A DNA stretch of 64,000 nt from Rhizobium sp. Root483D2 (GCF_001426685.1 NZ_LMFB01000001.1:185985-249984), one strand, 5' to 3'. Positions 19,099 to 29,250 are shown, numbered from the stretch's first letter. A program made the numbers and translations. The notes: a model not told the origin generated them from the sequence alone.

Positions 19099-20787
19099 TC
19101 AGGCTGCTTTGTCGGCGACCCATTTGCGCAGGATCTTGGCAGCGCGCTCTTCGCTGATTTCGACCATGCGGGCGAGCCTGCGTTCAGGGCCTTCCTTGAC
19201 GCGCCGGTTGAAGCCGCCCTCGCTGTCGTCGCCGAGGCTGAGCAGGTCGTCGGTGCTGTCGAAGCCGAAGTCGGAACCGAAGCCTTCCATCAAGGCGCCG
19301 CCAGCACCGCCATTTGCGGCAGGCGAGAAGTCGGGCAGTTCAAGGCCGACCGGTTCATTGTCATTGAGCGCCACACCCGGGCCGCCGAGGCCGAGCGACC
19401 GGGCCAGAGGACGCATGCCCATCCACACCACCAGGAAGGCAACCACGATGAAAGCGAGCGCATTGATGATGCCGCCGAGATTGCGCGTGAGCGTTTCCAT
19501 GATGCCGGGGCCAGCGACCGCTTCATCGAGGAGCTGCGTGTTGACGAAATCCATGGCCGTCAGCGTGATCATGTCGCCGCGTGCAGGATCAAGCCCAACG
19601 GCCGAGGCGACGATCTTTTGCATTTCCTGGATATAGGCGTCGATCTTTGGCTGGTCGGCGCCTTCGCCGATCATGGCGGCGATGCGGCCGCGATTGACCA
19701 CGACGGCGACCGAGAGTTTTTCGAGCGTATAGCTGTTCTTGACGGTGGCGACGGTCTTCGAGTTGATCTCGTAGTTGGTCTGCTCTTCCTTCTTTTCGGT
19801 CTGGTCGTTTGACTGAGGGCCTGCAGCCCCGCCTGTTGGCGCTGCCTGCGGCACATTCTGCTGGACCGTGGCCGCATTATCGGCCTGCTGCTGGCTGGAT
19901 TTCTGCTCTTCCTTGGTCACGCGGGTCGAGCGCTCGACGCGCGATTCCGGATCGAAGACTGTTTCCTGGATCTGCTGGGTATCGGTGTTCAGCTTGGCGG
20001 TGACGCTGGAGCGGAAATTGTCGATGCCGAGGAAAGGTGTCAGGGCCTTGTCGATATTGTTTTCGACTTCCTTCTGGACGTTCTGGATGATGCCGAGCGA
20101 CTGGTTCATGGCGCTGTTGGCGGGGTCGTCGCCGGAGGCCAGGAGCTGGCCGGTGGAATCGAGGATCGTCACGTCGTCGATGCCAAGCCCCGGAACGGAC
20201 GACGCCACCAGATGGCGGATCGAGGCTGCGGCATTGCGGCCGATATTGGCGCTGGCGCGGATCATCACCGATGCCGTTGGGTTCTGCTCGGCTTTTCTGA
20301 AGCTGCCGCGATCGGCCATGACGATGTGGACGCGGGCAGCGGAAATTCCGGAAATCTGCTGGATGGTGCGGGCGATCTCGCCTTCAAGAGCACGGACGCG
20401 GGTGACTTCCTGCATGAAGGAGGTGAGGCCGAGCGAACCGACATTGTCGAACAGTTCGTAGCCGGCATTGGCACTGTTGGGCAGGCCGCGCTCGGCGAGA
20501 TAGAGCCTTGCCTTGCCGGTCATTCCAACGGGAACCTGGATGCTTGCGCCGTCGGTGCCGGTTTCAAAGTTGATGTTGGCTTCGGCAAGAGCAACACTGA
20601 CCTGATTGAGGTCGTTGCTTTCAAGGCCGACATAGAGCGTTTCAAAGGAGGGCTTGTTGACGTAGAGCCCGGCAGCGAGAACGATCGCAACCGCAACGAC
20701 ACCGGCTGAGATCAGCGCGATAATCTTGCCTTGCCCCAGACCGGCCAGGTTCTTCGTGACCGATGAAAGTTGATCCAACAGATTCAT
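19099..20787 (-). CDS. fliF: Flagellar MS-ring protein FliF
   Basis: Inner-membrane MS-ring subunit, the base on which the flagellum is built. The 562-aa protein has two membrane segments (IIALISAGVVAVAIVLAAGL near residue 25 and ALAFIVVAFLVVWMGMRPLA near residue 455), the YscJ/FliF ring-building motifs (FETLYVGLESNDLNQVSVAL, RALEGEIARTIQQISGISAA), and a C-terminal FliG-binding tail RAAKILRKWVADKAA. It is full length. It is alone between the che block and visNR and ends in a strong terminator. Confidence 0.97.
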   Translation of the reverse strand: MNLLDQLSSVTKNLAGLGQGKIIALISAGVVAVAIVLAAGLYVNKPSFETLYVGLESNDLNQVSVALAEANINFETGTDGASIQVPVGMTGKARLYLAERGLPNSANAGYELFDNVGSLGLTSFMQEVTRVRALEGEIARTIQQISGISAARVHIVMADRGSFRKAEQNPTASVMIRASANIGRNAAASIRHLVASSVPGLGIDDVTILDSTGQLLASGDDPANSAMNQSLGIIQNVQKEVENNIDKALTPFLGIDNFRSSVTAKLNTDTQQIQETVFDPESRVERSTRVTKEEQKSSQQQADNAATVQQNVPQAAPTGGAAGPQSNDQTEKKEEQTNYEINSKTVATVKNSYTLEKLSVAVVVNRGRIAAMIGEGADQPKIDAYIQEMQKIVASAVGLDPARGDMITLTAMDFVNTQLLDEAVAGPGIMETLTRNLGGIINALAFIVVAFLVVWMGMRPLARSLGLGGPGVALNDNEPVGLELPDFSPAANGGAGGALMEGFGSDFGFDSTDDLLSLGDDSEGGFNRRVKEGPERRLARMVEISEERAAKILRKWVADKAA

Positions 20788-21024
20788 TCTGTTTCCGCAC
20801 CCAGTGGCGCATGTTCCGTTCAGACAACATCGCCTGGGGAGTGAACATGAGCAGATCCAAACATTCGGGTTTCTGACGGATTTGACACATGCGCTTCGTC
20901 ACATCACGCGCAAATCGACCAGTCCCGATTGGCACACTAGAAAACGAAACTTGCGCGAACTTGTCTTGAAGCTGTCCTCCCTTGACCTGCTGGCCCTGTT
21001 TCCGGCTTTACGGACCACGCAAAA

Positions 21025-21052
21025 AACGGGGCCATCTTTCGACGGCCCCGTT
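21025..21052 (-). terminator. Terminator downstream of the stress-protein gene
   Basis: Stem AACGGGGCC (21025-21033) with GGCCCCGTT (21044-21052), 10-nt loop; on the minus strand the stem is followed by a U run from the A tract at 21021-21026. It ends the transcript of the gene at 21078-21683 before fliF. Confidence 0.88.
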
Positions 21053-21077
21053 GGATATTCCGGTATTTATCAGCGAA

Positions 21078-21683
21078 TTAGAGAGTGCGGTCCGTATAAC
21101 GGGCGCGGTCCGCATCGATTTCAGCCTGGGAATAGGGCTTGGACGTGTCATCGAAGCTCGTCCAGCCCTGACCTTCATAGGCAGTGCGGCGCGCGGGAAC
21201 ATCCACCCAGTTCGAGCGCTTCAGGATCGCTTCCGCTTCTGCAGCGCGCGATTCGTCCACCTTGGCCGTCACCAGCGTGCCGCCACGGCGCACACCTTCT
21301 GCATAGACATGCGCATCGCGCTCATCGACGCCGGAATCCGTCAGCGCACCGATGATGCCGCCAGCGGCACCACCGACCACGGCACCGGCAACTGCGCCAG
21401 CTGCCGTTGCAGCAAGCCAGCCTGCGGCGACGACGGGGCCAACGCCCGGGATCGCCATGATGCCAAGGCCGGTCAAGAGGCCACCGACACCACCGACGGC
21501 GGCACCAATGCCGGCGCCTGTGCCTGCGTCTTCGGCGACATCATTGTCACCCTTGTGGCGGCCATCGGCGTTGTTGGAAACAATGCTGATATCGCTATCG
21601 GAAATGCCGGCAGCCTTCAGCTGATCAACAGCGGCAGTGGCATCGGAATAATCATCGAACAGTCCGGTTACGGTCTTTGTCAT
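21078..21683 (-). CDS. General stress protein 17M-like (YflT-domain) protein
   Basis: The N-terminal ~45 residues (TVTGLFDDYSDATAAVDQLK, then AGISDSDISIVSNNADG) match the YflT/heat-induced stress protein 17M domain. The middle (residues about 55-115) is a Gly/Ala-rich hydrophobic region (GLLTGLGIMAIPGVGPVVAA, AGAVAGAVVGGAAGGIIGAL) of the glycine-zipper type, followed by a BON-like acidic C-terminus. The 201-aa protein may be membrane-associated. It lies between fliF and the che operon, with its own terminator and ATG preceded by GGAGAAACACC, so it is probably a stress-inducible gene unrelated to motility. Confidence 0.8.
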   Translation of the reverse strand: MTKTVTGLFDDYSDATAAVDQLKAAGISDSDISIVSNNADGRHKGDNDVAEDAGTGAGIGAAVGGVGGLLTGLGIMAIPGVGPVVAAGWLAATAAGAVAGAVVGGAAGGIIGALTDSGVDERDAHVYAEGVRRGGTLVTAKVDESRAAEAEAILKRSNWVDVPARRTAYEGQGWTSFDDTSKPYSQAEIDADRARYTDRTL

Positions 21684-21729
21684 GGTGTTTCTCCGTGTGT
21701 TTATATGTGGTTTTTATGGGTTGCGGCGC

Positions 21730-22050
21730 TTACTTGGCGACGATATTGCCCTGGTAATCCAGGGAGACCATCACTGGCTTGCCGTCCTTGGTGGCCTTCG
21801 CCTGCCAGACGCCCTTGTCATCAAGCTTCAGCTCGGTAACGTCTGCATAACCGCCTTCAACGATACGGTCCTTGGCCTGGCCTTCGGTAAAGCTGTTGGC
21901 GCCTTCAACCGGTGCCGTCGTGTTCTGCTCGGAAGGCGTTGCAACTGCCGGCGTATCGCCATCGGGATTGGCTGGCGGTGTTGCTGTCTGAGCGAAAACA
22001 GACGATGCAGACAGAGCGACGATCGCCGATGCGATGATAAACTTGTTCAT
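21730..22050 (-). CDS. Small exported PepSY-like protein
   Basis: The ATG at 22050 (MNKFIIASAIVALSASSVFA) is preceded by AAGGAGAACCAA, a strong ribosome site, and starts a Sec signal peptide with cleavage near AQT. The mature ~85-aa protein has a Pro/Thr/Ala-rich linker and a PepSY-like module (SFTEGQAKDRIVEGGYADVT, then VWQAKATKDGKPVMVSLDYQ). Probably a periplasmic protein of unknown role. It is 46 bp upstream of the YflT-like gene in the same direction, likely one transcript. Confidence 0.82.
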   Translation of the reverse strand: MNKFIIASAIVALSASSVFAQTATPPANPDGDTPAVATPSEQNTTAPVEGANSFTEGQAKDRIVEGGYADVTELKLDDKGVWQAKATKDGKPVMVSLDYQGNIVAK

Positions 22051-22428
22051 TTGGTTCTCCTTGGGATGCTGAAGTGATCCTCGGCCAGACAACCATCCAA
22101 GGACCATTAAGTTCCCTCGTCTTTTGACAATTTGGCAGAAAAAACTCTAATGATTCCGCTACATTAGTGATCTGCGGCGCAAATCTTCCTGACGAATTCT
22201 ACGCCCGTCCGGGACCTCGGAAACCGGCCGCGATTGCCTGAAATGCCGGGCCAGGCGCTACGATGGACGCCGCTGTAAGGCTTGGAAGATCGGGGGTTTG
22301 GAGCGTAGCGAGCACAGAGTGCCGGTGGCGCAAAAACGGCCGGAGTTGAGACCGGCTAAAAAACAAAACCGCCGCTCACGACGTCTGTCGAGGCGGCGGT
22401 CACATGCAGCAGAGAAATTATTCTCTCT
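22051..22428. other. Intergenic region between cheT and the PepSY gene
   Basis: About 380 bp with no supported gene. It holds the cheT terminator hairpin (22368-22400) and presumably the promoter of the PepSY gene near 22080-22160, where the sequence becomes AT-rich. No further motif was recognised. Confidence 0.55.
22368..22400 (-). terminator. Terminator of the che operon
   Basis: Stem ACCGCCGC (22368-22375) with GCGGCGGT (22393-22400) around a 17-nt loop; on the minus strand the hairpin is followed by a U-rich tract (AAAACAAAAC-type run at 22359-22367 on plus). It lies about 30 bp past the cheT stop. Confidence 0.78.
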
Positions 22429-22821
22429 CTAAAAAGCCTCGAAATCTCCGGCGGCTTCGGTCAGCGGCTGGGAGTGGCCATGACGGAGCATGCCGTTGCC
22501 GAGCGATTTCTGCATATCGGCAAGCTTGACCAGATTGAGCGCCGTCGTCACATCGACCAGCCAGGATTGCGGGATGGCCGCCGTGACCGTGTCGATAAAC
22601 TCCGCCAGGCCGCGTGTCTTCTGGACGGCCAGGTCGATGCCCTGCAGGACCTTGATCCGGTCCGGCGATTCCAGCACGGCCTCGCCATGGATATCGCTGA
22701 GCATCGGTTCGATCCGCTCGATGAGGTAAGCCACATCATAGAGTTCCGAGACGATGCGCATCATCACATCCGGAAGCGCCTCATCGACGTGAGGCATATG
22801 GCTCTTCATTTCAGTCAGCAT
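22429..22821 (-). CDS. cheT: CheT, rhizobial chemotaxis protein with DxxxQ motif
   Basis: Last gene of the rhizobial che operon. In S. meliloti CheT is a small helical protein reported to take part in signal termination and adaptation. The 130-aa product here is predicted all-helical and contains DLAVQ (in LQGIDLAVQKTRGLAEFID), fitting the DxxxQ pattern used by CheZ/CheX-type CheY phosphatases. It follows cheD after 106 bp that contain two hairpins, and is followed by a terminator. Identification rests on position, size and the motif. Confidence 0.8.
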   Translation of the reverse strand: MLTEMKSHMPHVDEALPDVMMRIVSELYDVAYLIERIEPMLSDIHGEAVLESPDRIKVLQGIDLAVQKTRGLAEFIDTVTAAIPQSWLVDVTTALNLVKLADMQKSLGNGMLRHGHSQPLTEAAGDFEAF

Positions 22822-22850
22822 TACACGCCCTCACGCTGGCAACAAACTCC

Positions 22851-22914
22851 GTCCGGGCCCACCGGACAGCACCGCTCAACACCTCGCCAAAGCCCATTCC
22901 GGTCTCTTCCGGAA
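22851..22914 (-). other. Two hairpins between cheD and cheT
   Basis: GTCCGG/CCGGAC (22851-22867, loop 5 nt) and TTCCGG/CCGGAA (22897-22914, loop 6 nt) lie in the only sizeable gap of the che operon. Neither is followed by a T run, so they are more likely processing or stability elements than terminators. Confidence 0.45.
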
Positions 22915-22927
22915 GGCGGCTGAGGCG

Positions 22928-23482
22928 CTAGAAAAACTCGATCGCATTATCCACCGGCTTCGGCACCGGTCTTGGACGCTGTTCCTGAGCCACGGCCTTC
23001 TGCGCTTCCACGCCCGTCAGCGCATATTGCCGGGCACGGCCGCTCAGCGGCCAATATTCGAGCTTGCGCCCATGATCGCCGCCGGTGCTTTCGCCAACCA
23101 CCTGGATGCCCTCGTCCATCAGGAACTGGCGGGCAAACAGCGCATTCTGCTCGCCGACATTGGAAAAACGCGCGATCGTCTTGGCACCGCCAAAGATTTT
23201 CGCCTCCAGCCGATCGCGGCGGGCCCCCTTCTTCAGGAGCCCGTTGATCAACAATTCCATCAGATGCACGCCATAGCGCGTCGCATCGCCGCCAGACGAA
23301 ATCGCATCCGCCGAACCCGGCAGGAGGAAATGGTTCATGCCACCGACGCCCGCGACCGGATCGCGCATGCAGGCAGCCACGCAGGAACCGAGGATGGTTG
23401 AAAGCACCACATCGGGATCGCTGACCACCTTCCATTCGCCCTGGATGACATGCACACGCCTGGTCGCAGCCTCGTTGATCAT
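22928..23482 (-). CDS. cheD: Chemoreceptor glutamine deamidase CheD
   Basis: Deamidates receptor glutamines. The 184-aa protein has the catalytic-Cys block [20 protein letters not shown] followed by MNHFLLPG, and the His/Thr region with [30 protein letters not shown]. It overlaps the end of cheY2 by 4 bp. Length is normal for the family. Confidence 0.95.
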   Translation of the reverse strand: MINEAATRRVHVIQGEWKVVSDPDVVLSTILGSCVAACMRDPVAGVGGMNHFLLPGSADAISSGGDATRYGVHLMELLINGLLKKGARRDRLEAKIFGGAKTIARFSNVGEQNALFARQFLMDEGIQVVGESTGGDHGRKLEYWPLSGRARQYALTGVEAQKAVAQEQRPRPVPKPVDNAIEFF

Positions 23483-23868
23483 TTCAATGCCCCAAATACG
23501 GCTTCGATTGCAGCTTTCATCTTTTCGATGGTGAAAGGCTTGGCGAGCACGTTGTTGGCTCCGAGCGCCGCAGCCTTGGTCACCAATGCACGGTCGCCCT
23601 GGGCCGTCAGCATGATGAAGGCGGCTTTCTTGGTGGCCGGATTGTTGCGCACGGCAGCAAGCAGGCCAAGGCCATCCATCTTGGGCATGTTGAAATCGGA
23701 AATCACCAGGTGATGCGGCTGCGCCGCCATGATCTTGGCCCCCTGCTCGCCATCACCGGCAACGGTAATCTGCTTGAAACCAAGCTGTTGCAGGGCATCG
23801 CCCAGCAAGAGGCGGCTGGTGACCTGATCATCGACGATCAGAACTTTGATTTTTTCCGCTAGGGACAT
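23479..23868 (-). CDS. cheY2: Chemotaxis response regulator CheY2
   Basis: Single receiver domain, 129 aa. Phospho-acceptor Asp58 in [12 protein letters not shown], acidic pocket DD at 13-14, Thr in IMLTAQGD and Lys in NVLAKPF are all present. By analogy with S. meliloti, where the cheB-proximal CheY2 is the main motor regulator and CheY1 a phosphate sink, this copy is named CheY2. The gene lies directly between cheB (adjacent, no gap) and cheD (4-bp overlap). Confidence 0.93.
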   Translation of the reverse strand: MSLAEKIKVLIVDDQVTSRLLLGDALQQLGFKQITVAGDGEQGAKIMAAQPHHLVISDFNMPKMDGLGLLAAVRNNPATKKAAFIMLTAQGDRALVTKAAALGANNVLAKPFTIEKMKAAIEAVFGALK

Positions 23869-24924
23869 TTATTCGCTTCCTTCTCTTCGGGCGGCAGTGC
23901 TTTTCAGGACTTCTTCCCCGATTGAGCCGAGGGGGAGTTGTGTTTCGACGGCACCCAGTTCGTAGGCAACCCTCGGCATTCCATAGACGACGCAGGTCTT
24001 TTCATTCTGACCGAATGTGCGGGCACCTGCGTGGCGCATTTTCAAGAGACCGGATGCGCCATCGCGGCCCATCCCGGTGAGGATCACACCGACGGCATTG
24101 CGGCCGGCAAGTTCGGCCACGGAATCAAACAGCACATCGACGGACGGGCGATGGCCGTTGACCGGTTCGCGGTCGAGCAGGCGGCAGCTGGGCGACGCCG
24201 GGTTCACCACCTGCAGATGGCGCTCGCCCCCTGGCGCCAGATAGATCTTGCCGATCTCCAGCCGCGCCCCATCCGTTGCTTCCGCGACCGTTGGCGCGCA
24301 GATGCGGTTGAGGCGCTCGGCAAAGCTCTTGGTGAAAGTGTGCGGCATATGCTGCGTGATCACCGTCGGCGGGCAATTGGCCGGGAATTTCTGCAAGACA
24401 GCGATCAGGGCCTCGACGCCGCCGGTGGACGATCCGATCGCGATGATCTTGCGGCCTGCCCGGTAATCGGAAGCCGTATTGGCATTGGCAGCGCTGGGGG
24501 CCGCGACCTTGTTGCTGGAGATAATGAACTTGCGCTGCGAGCGGGCGGCCGCCTTCACCTTTTCGGCGAGATCGCGGAACGGATGGGGATCTCCGGGCAG
24601 CGGCTTGCCGACGCAATCGAAAGCACCGATTTCCAGCGCCGCCAGCGAGGCTTCCGCGCCCTTGTGCGTCAGCGTCGAAACCATGATCACCGGCATGGGG
24701 CGCAGGCGCATGATCTTTTCGAGGAAATCCAGCCCGTTCATGTTGGGCATCTCGATATCGAGCGTGATGACGTCGGGATCGAGATCCTTGATCGCCTGGC
24801 GCGCCTGCATGGCGTCGGCCGCCTGGCCGATAACCTTGACTTCGGGGTCGCTGCTCAAAATGGCCGTGATCAGCCCGCGCATCGTGGCTGAATCGTCAAC
24901 GACAAGAACGCGCGCAACACTCAC
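23869..24924 (-). CDS. cheB: Chemotaxis methylesterase CheB
   Basis: Demethylates chemoreceptors when its receiver domain is phosphorylated. I place the start at the GTG at 24924 (351 aa, [17 protein letters not shown]), since it overlaps the cheR stop as GTGA and has GGGAGG 8 nt upstream; the open frame upstream is antiparallel coding of cheR in another frame. Receiver Asp56 lies in [12 protein letters not shown]; the esterase domain has the catalytic Ser region [13 protein letters not shown], His in TQHMPHTFT and Asp in [12 protein letters not shown]. Confidence 0.96.
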   Translation of the reverse strand: MSVARVLVVDDSATMRGLITAILSSDPEVKVIGQAADAMQARQAIKDLDPDVITLDIEMPNMNGLDFLEKIMRLRPMPVIMVSTLTHKGAEASLAALEIGAFDCVGKPLPGDPHPFRDLAEKVKAAARSQRKFIISSNKVAAPSAANANTASDYRAGRKIIAIGSSTGGVEALIAVLQKFPANCPPTVITQHMPHTFTKSFAERLNRICAPTVAEATDGARLEIGKIYLAPGGERHLQVVNPASPSCRLLDREPVNGHRPSVDVLFDSVAELAGRNAVGVILTGMGRDGASGLLKMRHAGARTFGQNEKTCVVYGMPRVAYELGAVETQLPLGSIGEEVLKSTAARREGSE

Positions 24925-25829
24925 GAGCGGCCTCCCTGTGGCTTGCCGGTATAGCGATAGGTGGTGATGCCGATATTGTCGAAGACCGTTTTGGCATCGC
25001 CCGAGACGCGTTCGGAATGGCCGATATAGAGATGGCCCTTGGGGTTGAGCATGCCGGCAAAGCGCGACCAGATCTTCATCTGGGTCGGCTCGTCGAAATA
25101 GATGACGACGTTGCGGCAGAAGATCACGTCGAACTGGCCCTTGAACGGCCACTGCGCCATCAGGTTGAGTTCATTGAAAGTGATGAGCCGCTTCACCCGG
25201 TCGTCGACCTGCCATTTCTGGCGGCCGTTGACGGCGGATTCGATGAACCATTGCTTGCGCATCGCCGGGCTGACGGTTTCAAGCGCAGTCGCGTCATAGG
25301 AGCCGGCCCTTGCCAGCGCCAGGATCTTCGGGTCGATATCGGTGGCAAGGATGCGGAAATCGTAATCGGCCGCATTCGGCAGCATCGACAGGACCGTGAG
25401 CGCGATCGAATAGGGCTCCTGACCGTCCGAGCAGGCCGCAGACCAGATGCGCACCCGGCCGCCATTTTTGGCGCGCGCGATAAGTTCCGGCAGGACGTCG
25501 GTTTTCAGGTGTTCGAAATGATGGTTCTCGCGGAAGAAGCGGGTGAAATTCGTCGTCAGATGCGAGAGCATATCGCGGCGTTCGGCGGCACCGGCCGGCG
25601 AGGAGACCAGCTGGCAATATTCGCGAAAGCCCTTCAGGCCGATGTTGCGGATATGCTTGGAAAGCCTGGAGTAGACGAGCGAAGCCTTGGATTCGTTGAG
25701 ATAGATGCCGGCATCTGCATAAATCATGGCAGCGATCTCCACGAGGTCGCGGCGGGTCAGCGGATATTCTCCGCTTGCCAGGCACTCGTCCGGAGGCAGC
25801 TTGCTGTCAAAGGCGGCTGGCATGCTCAT
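24921..25829 (-). CDS. cheR: Chemoreceptor methyltransferase CheR
   Basis: SAM-dependent glutamate methyltransferase of receptors. The 302-aa protein has the N-terminal helical domain ([20 protein letters not shown]), the SAM-binding segment [32 protein letters not shown] and the catalytic-domain block [20 protein letters not shown]. The start overlaps the cheW stop by 4 bp. No C-terminal receptor-tethering tail is evident. Confidence 0.96.
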   Translation of the reverse strand: MSMPAAFDSKLPPDECLASGEYPLTRRDLVEIAAMIYADAGIYLNESKASLVYSRLSKHIRNIGLKGFREYCQLVSSPAGAAERRDMLSHLTTNFTRFFRENHHFEHLKTDVLPELIARAKNGGRVRIWSAACSDGQEPYSIALTVLSMLPNAADYDFRILATDIDPKILALARAGSYDATALETVSPAMRKQWFIESAVNGRQKWQVDDRVKRLITFNELNLMAQWPFKGQFDVIFCRNVVIYFDEPTQMKIWSRFAGMLNPKGHLYIGHSERVSGDAKTVFDNIGITTYRYTGKPQGGRS

Positions 25830-26293
25830 GCAGCTTCACTTTCGGTATGAGGAAACACGGCTTCCAGTTCGATCAGGCAGATCATCCGCCCTTCGATCGC
25901 CAGGATGCCGCGGGCAAATGTCCGCTCGAATTCGGACGTCATATCCGGCGTCGGCTGGATATCCTCGTCCTTGATCGTCAGGATGTCGGAGACCGCCTCG
26001 ACGAGGAGGCCGACGACCCTGTTCTTGACCTGCGTCACGATAATGACATGGCGCACCGTTGGCTCGGCCGGCTTCATGCCGAGGCGCGCTGACAGATCGA
26101 TGATCGGCAGCACCGCGCCGCGCAGGTTGATGACGCCTAAAACATATTGTGGCGCATGCGGCATCGGCGTCGCCGGCGTCCAGCCGCGGATTTCCCGCAC
26201 GGACATGACGTTGACGCAGAATTCCTGGTTTCCGATACGGAACGCGATCAGCTCGCGCCTGCCATTGGAAAGATTTGTGGCCAGATACGTCAT
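25826..26293 (-). CDS. cheW: Chemotaxis coupling protein CheW
   Basis: Scaffold protein linking receptors to CheA. The ATG at 26293 ([20 protein letters not shown]) gives 155 aa and lies 4 bp after the cheA stop; longer readings of the frame overlap cheA and are rejected. The CheW/SH3-like fold is recognisable by [33 protein letters not shown] and [12 protein letters not shown]. Confidence 0.95.
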   Translation of the reverse strand: MTYLATNLSNGRRELIAFRIGNQEFCVNVMSVREIRGWTPATPMPHAPQYVLGVINLRGAVLPIIDLSARLGMKPAEPTVRHVIIVTQVKNRVVGLLVEAVSDILTIKDEDIQPTPDMTSEFERTFARGILAIEGRMICLIELEAVFPHTESEAA

Positions 26294-26297
26294 AGTC

Positions 26298-28571
26298 CTA
26301 CCCTGCGGCGGCCAGCGATGATTCGAGTTGCAGGGACTGGCCGCGCGAGGCTGCAACGACAGCATCGACATCCAGGATGAGAGCGACGCGGCCATCACCG
26401 AGAATGGTGGCAGCGGCAATGCCCGGCACGTGGGTATAGTTGGCCTCCAGGCTCTTGATGACGACCTGACGCTGGCCCTGGATGGCATCGACCATCAGGG
26501 CACGCTGGCCGCCGCCTTCGGATTCCACCAGAAGCGCCACGCCTTCGACCGGATTGGCCTGGGTTGCGCGGAAATTGAGGATGCGGCCGACATCGACCAG
26601 CGGGCAGAACGAGTTGCGGATCGAGATCAGCCGCTGCGTCGCACCGAAGGAATGGATCGCTGCCGCATCCGGCTGCAGGGTTTCGACGATAGCCGTCAAC
26701 GGCACGACCAGCGTCTGGCCGGCCACGGTGACGACCATGCCGTCAAGGACGGCCAGTGTCAGCGGCAGGCTCATGGTGAAGACGGAACCATGGCCGGGCT
26801 TCGACGAGATGTTGATGCGGCCGCCGAGCGCCTGGATCGAGCGCTTGACCACGTCCATGCCGACGCCGCGTCCGGAAAGGTCAGAGACCTTGTCGGCGGT
26901 GGAGAAGCCGGCGTGGAAGATCAGGTTGTCGATTTCCTCGTCCGACAGGTTGGCATCGGCGGCGATCAGGTCGTTGTCGATCGCCTTCTGGCGGACCTTC
27001 TCGCGGTTGATGCCGGCGCCGTCGTCGGACAGTTCGATGACGATGCGGCCCGAGCGATGCTTGGCGGTGAGCTTGACCGTGCCTTCGGCATTCTTGCCGG
27101 CGGCAATGCGCTTTTCCGGCATTTCGAGGCCATGATCGACCGCGTTGCGGATCATGTGGGTCAAAGGCTCGGCCAGCTTGTCGATGACCGTCTTGTCGAC
27201 TTCGGTGTTTTCACCTTCAGTGACGAGGCGGACAGACTTGCCGGTAATATCTGCGATTTCGCGGACCGTTCGGGCCATGCGCTGGAACACCGGCTTGACC
27301 GGCTGCGCGCGGATCGCCATGACCGAATCCTGGATCTCGCGGGTCAGCTGCTGCAGCTCTTCCAGACCCATGTTGATCGAGGAGACGCCATTCGAATCGT
27401 TCTCGATGACGCTCTGCGACAGCATGGCCTGGTTGATGACGAGCTCGCCGACGAGATTGATCAGCCGGTCCACACGATCGAGATCGACGCGAATGGTCGG
27501 GGCGGCGGCGGATGCGGCCTGCTGGGCATTGTTCTGGGCAGCCGCTGCGGCGGCACCCTTGTCACCGGCTGCAGTGCGCGACGCGGTCGCGGCCATCTGG
27601 ACGACGTTGGATGCGGCTTCGGCGGCGGCGACAGCCTGCTGCACGGCGGCGATCTGCTCTTCTTCCTCGACCACGCCAAGCGGCGCATCAGGCTCGTCAT
27701 CGAGCGCGGAGAGATCGAACGGAACCGGCTGCATCGGCAGTTCGTCACCGCTATCGTCTGCGGCGGCGCCGGTGTCGAGCGCAGTGACCTCGAGGTCGCA
27801 GTCCCATTCGGCAAATTCGAACACCGAACGCACGGCGTCTTCGCCCTTGTCGGTCTTGATCGACGCCTTCCAGGAGAAATAGGCGGTTTCCGGATCCATC
27901 TGGTCGAGCGATGGCAGGCTGTCCATGTTGCAATGGATGCTCATTTCGCCCAGGCGCGAGAGATCGCGCAGGAGCAGCGTCGCCTCATTGCCCTTGGTAT
28001 AGAGTTCCGACTTCGGCTTGAAGACGATCTCATAGGACGGAAGATCGGCCGGTTCCTCGTCGTCACCGAAATCATCGAAGGAGAAGGCGACGGGAACGAA
28101 ACCTTCGTCATTGACGGCTGGTGCGGCGGCGGCGGCAACCGGAGCTGCCTTCGGGACCGCTGCAACCGGAACGGCGGCAGGCGGCGCCTCGCCCTTGGCC
28201 AAAGCTTCCAGCTCGCGGATCAGCTGCGCCGAGCGTGCCTGATCGACACTGCCGCCGTCGCGCGCGACATTGGTCAGGTCGGCCAGCACATCGGCCGATT
28301 TCAGCATGACCTTCAGAACATCCTGGTTGGGTTCCAGCTTGTTGGAACGAACGCAATCAAGCGTGGTCTCGAACACGTGCGCGAAAGAGACCAGATCATC
28401 CAGCCCGAACGCTCCGGCACCACCCTTGATGGAGTGGACCGCACGGAAAACCGCATTCACCGTTTCCGGATCGCGGTCGCCGTCATTGAGCCTCAGGAGA
28501 CCGGATTCCAGTTCAGCGAGCTGCTCCTCGCATTCCTGAAAGAAAATCTCTTTGATTTCGTTCATATCCAT
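26298..28571 (-). CDS. cheA: Chemotaxis histidine kinase CheA
   Basis: Central kinase of the pathway. The 757-aa protein has the HPt domain with phospho-acceptor His46 ([15 protein letters not shown]), a P2-like region with long Ala/Pro-rich linkers, a dimerisation helix ([19 protein letters not shown]), the ATPase domain ([60 protein letters not shown]) and a C-terminal CheW-like domain. Length is typical of rhizobial CheA. It lies between cheY1 (17 bp) and cheW (4 bp). Confidence 0.97.
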   Translation of the reverse strand: MDMNEIKEIFFQECEEQLAELESGLLRLNDGDRDPETVNAVFRAVHSIKGGAGAFGLDDLVSFAHVFETTLDCVRSNKLEPNQDVLKVMLKSADVLADLTNVARDGGSVDQARSAQLIRELEALAKGEAPPAAVPVAAVPKAAPVAAAAAPAVNDEGFVPVAFSFDDFGDDEEPADLPSYEIVFKPKSELYTKGNEATLLLRDLSRLGEMSIHCNMDSLPSLDQMDPETAYFSWKASIKTDKGEDAVRSVFEFAEWDCDLEVTALDTGAAADDSGDELPMQPVPFDLSALDDEPDAPLGVVEEEEQIAAVQQAVAAAEAASNVVQMAATASRTAAGDKGAAAAAAQNNAQQAASAAAPTIRVDLDRVDRLINLVGELVINQAMLSQSVIENDSNGVSSINMGLEELQQLTREIQDSVMAIRAQPVKPVFQRMARTVREIADITGKSVRLVTEGENTEVDKTVIDKLAEPLTHMIRNAVDHGLEMPEKRIAAGKNAEGTVKLTAKHRSGRIVIELSDDGAGINREKVRQKAIDNDLIAADANLSDEEIDNLIFHAGFSTADKVSDLSGRGVGMDVVKRSIQALGGRINISSKPGHGSVFTMSLPLTLAVLDGMVVTVAGQTLVVPLTAIVETLQPDAAAIHSFGATQRLISIRNSFCPLVDVGRILNFRATQANPVEGVALLVESEGGGQRALMVDAIQGQRQVVIKSLEANYTHVPGIAAATILGDGRVALILDVDAVVAASRGQSLQLESSLAAAG

Positions 28572-28587
28572 GGGGGAAATCCTGGCG

Positions 28588-28953
28588 TTAGGCGGTTACG
28601 CGCTCGATGGCATCGATCAGCTTGGTCGGATCGAACGGCTTGACGATCCAGCCGGTTGCGCCTGCCTGGCGTGCACGGTTCTTCTTTTCCGCGTCGCTTT
28701 CGGTCGTCAGGACCAGGATCGGGATTGCCCGGAATTTCTCGTTTCTGCGCACTCCCTCGATGAAGCCGAAGCCATCGAGACGCGGCATATTGATGTCGGT
28801 GACGATGACATCCGGATTGGCATCTTCCAGAACTTCCAGCCCCTCGATGCCGTCTTCCGCCTGGATCGTTTCGAAACCGGCATTGTTCAGCGTCACGAGA
28901 AGCATGTTCCGGATGGTTCTGGAATCATCGACGGTGAGAACTTTCTTTTTCAT
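28588..28953 (-). CDS. cheY1: Chemotaxis response regulator CheY1
   Basis: Single receiver domain, 121 aa, with DD at 9-10, phospho-acceptor Asp53 in VTDINMPRLDG, Thr/Lys in LVLTTESD and WIVKPFDP. In S. meliloti CheY1 drains phosphate from CheY2 via CheA, helped by CheS. It lies between cheS (3 bp) and cheA. Assignment as CheY1 is by position at the 5' end of the operon. Confidence 0.92.
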   Translation of the reverse strand: MKKKVLTVDDSRTIRNMLLVTLNNAGFETIQAEDGIEGLEVLEDANPDVIVTDINMPRLDGFGFIEGVRRNEKFRAIPILVLTTESDAEKKNRARQAGATGWIVKPFDPTKLIDAIERVTA

Positions 28954-28956
28954 GTC

Positions 28957-29250
28957 TCAAATCTCCTTTGCCATCAGGTGGTCGATATTGACCCCGATGA
29001 GCTGTGTCGTTTTCGTAAATGCGTCCGACACCTTGGCGAAGGTGAAAGACTGATTATCCTCTTCCCAGCTTTTTGCCCCGGCCATCAGGACCTGAACGCA
29101 GAGCGCGCCGACACGCTCGACCGCAGATGCGTCGATCGCGACCGGGTTGCCGCGCAGAGCCATCAGCTTGCCGTGCAGAGCGCTGGCCTCGTTCAGATCG
29201 AGAACCGGCGCGAGGCTCAAACTTTTCCGGGCGGCTTTCTTGGCTGCCAT
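28957..29250 (-). CDS. cheS: CheS, STAS-domain chemotaxis protein
   Basis: In S. meliloti CheS binds CheA and promotes phosphate drain through CheY1. The 97-aa protein has a compact STAS-like fold pattern (LDLNEASALHGKLMALRGNP, VAIDASAVERVGALCVQVLM) with a C-terminal helix pair. It is the second gene of the operon, between icpA and cheY1, which is exactly where rhizobial cheS lies. The ATG at 29250 is preceded by AAGTAGAG. Confidence 0.88.
   Translation of the reverse strand: MAAKKAARKSLSLAPVLDLNEASALHGKLMALRGNPVAIDASAVERVGALCVQVLMAGAKSWEEDNQSFTFAKVSDAFTKTTQLIGVNIDHLMAKEI

Noticed and set aside
24925-25152. N-terminal extension of cheB
   Set aside because: It lies within cheR in another frame; the GTG at 24924 has a ribosome site and overlaps the cheR stop.
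26328-28643. A 771-codon plus-strand open frame
   Set aside because: Exactly antisense to cheA; composition is that of a mirror frame (His/Arg/Gly-rich) with no ribosome site.
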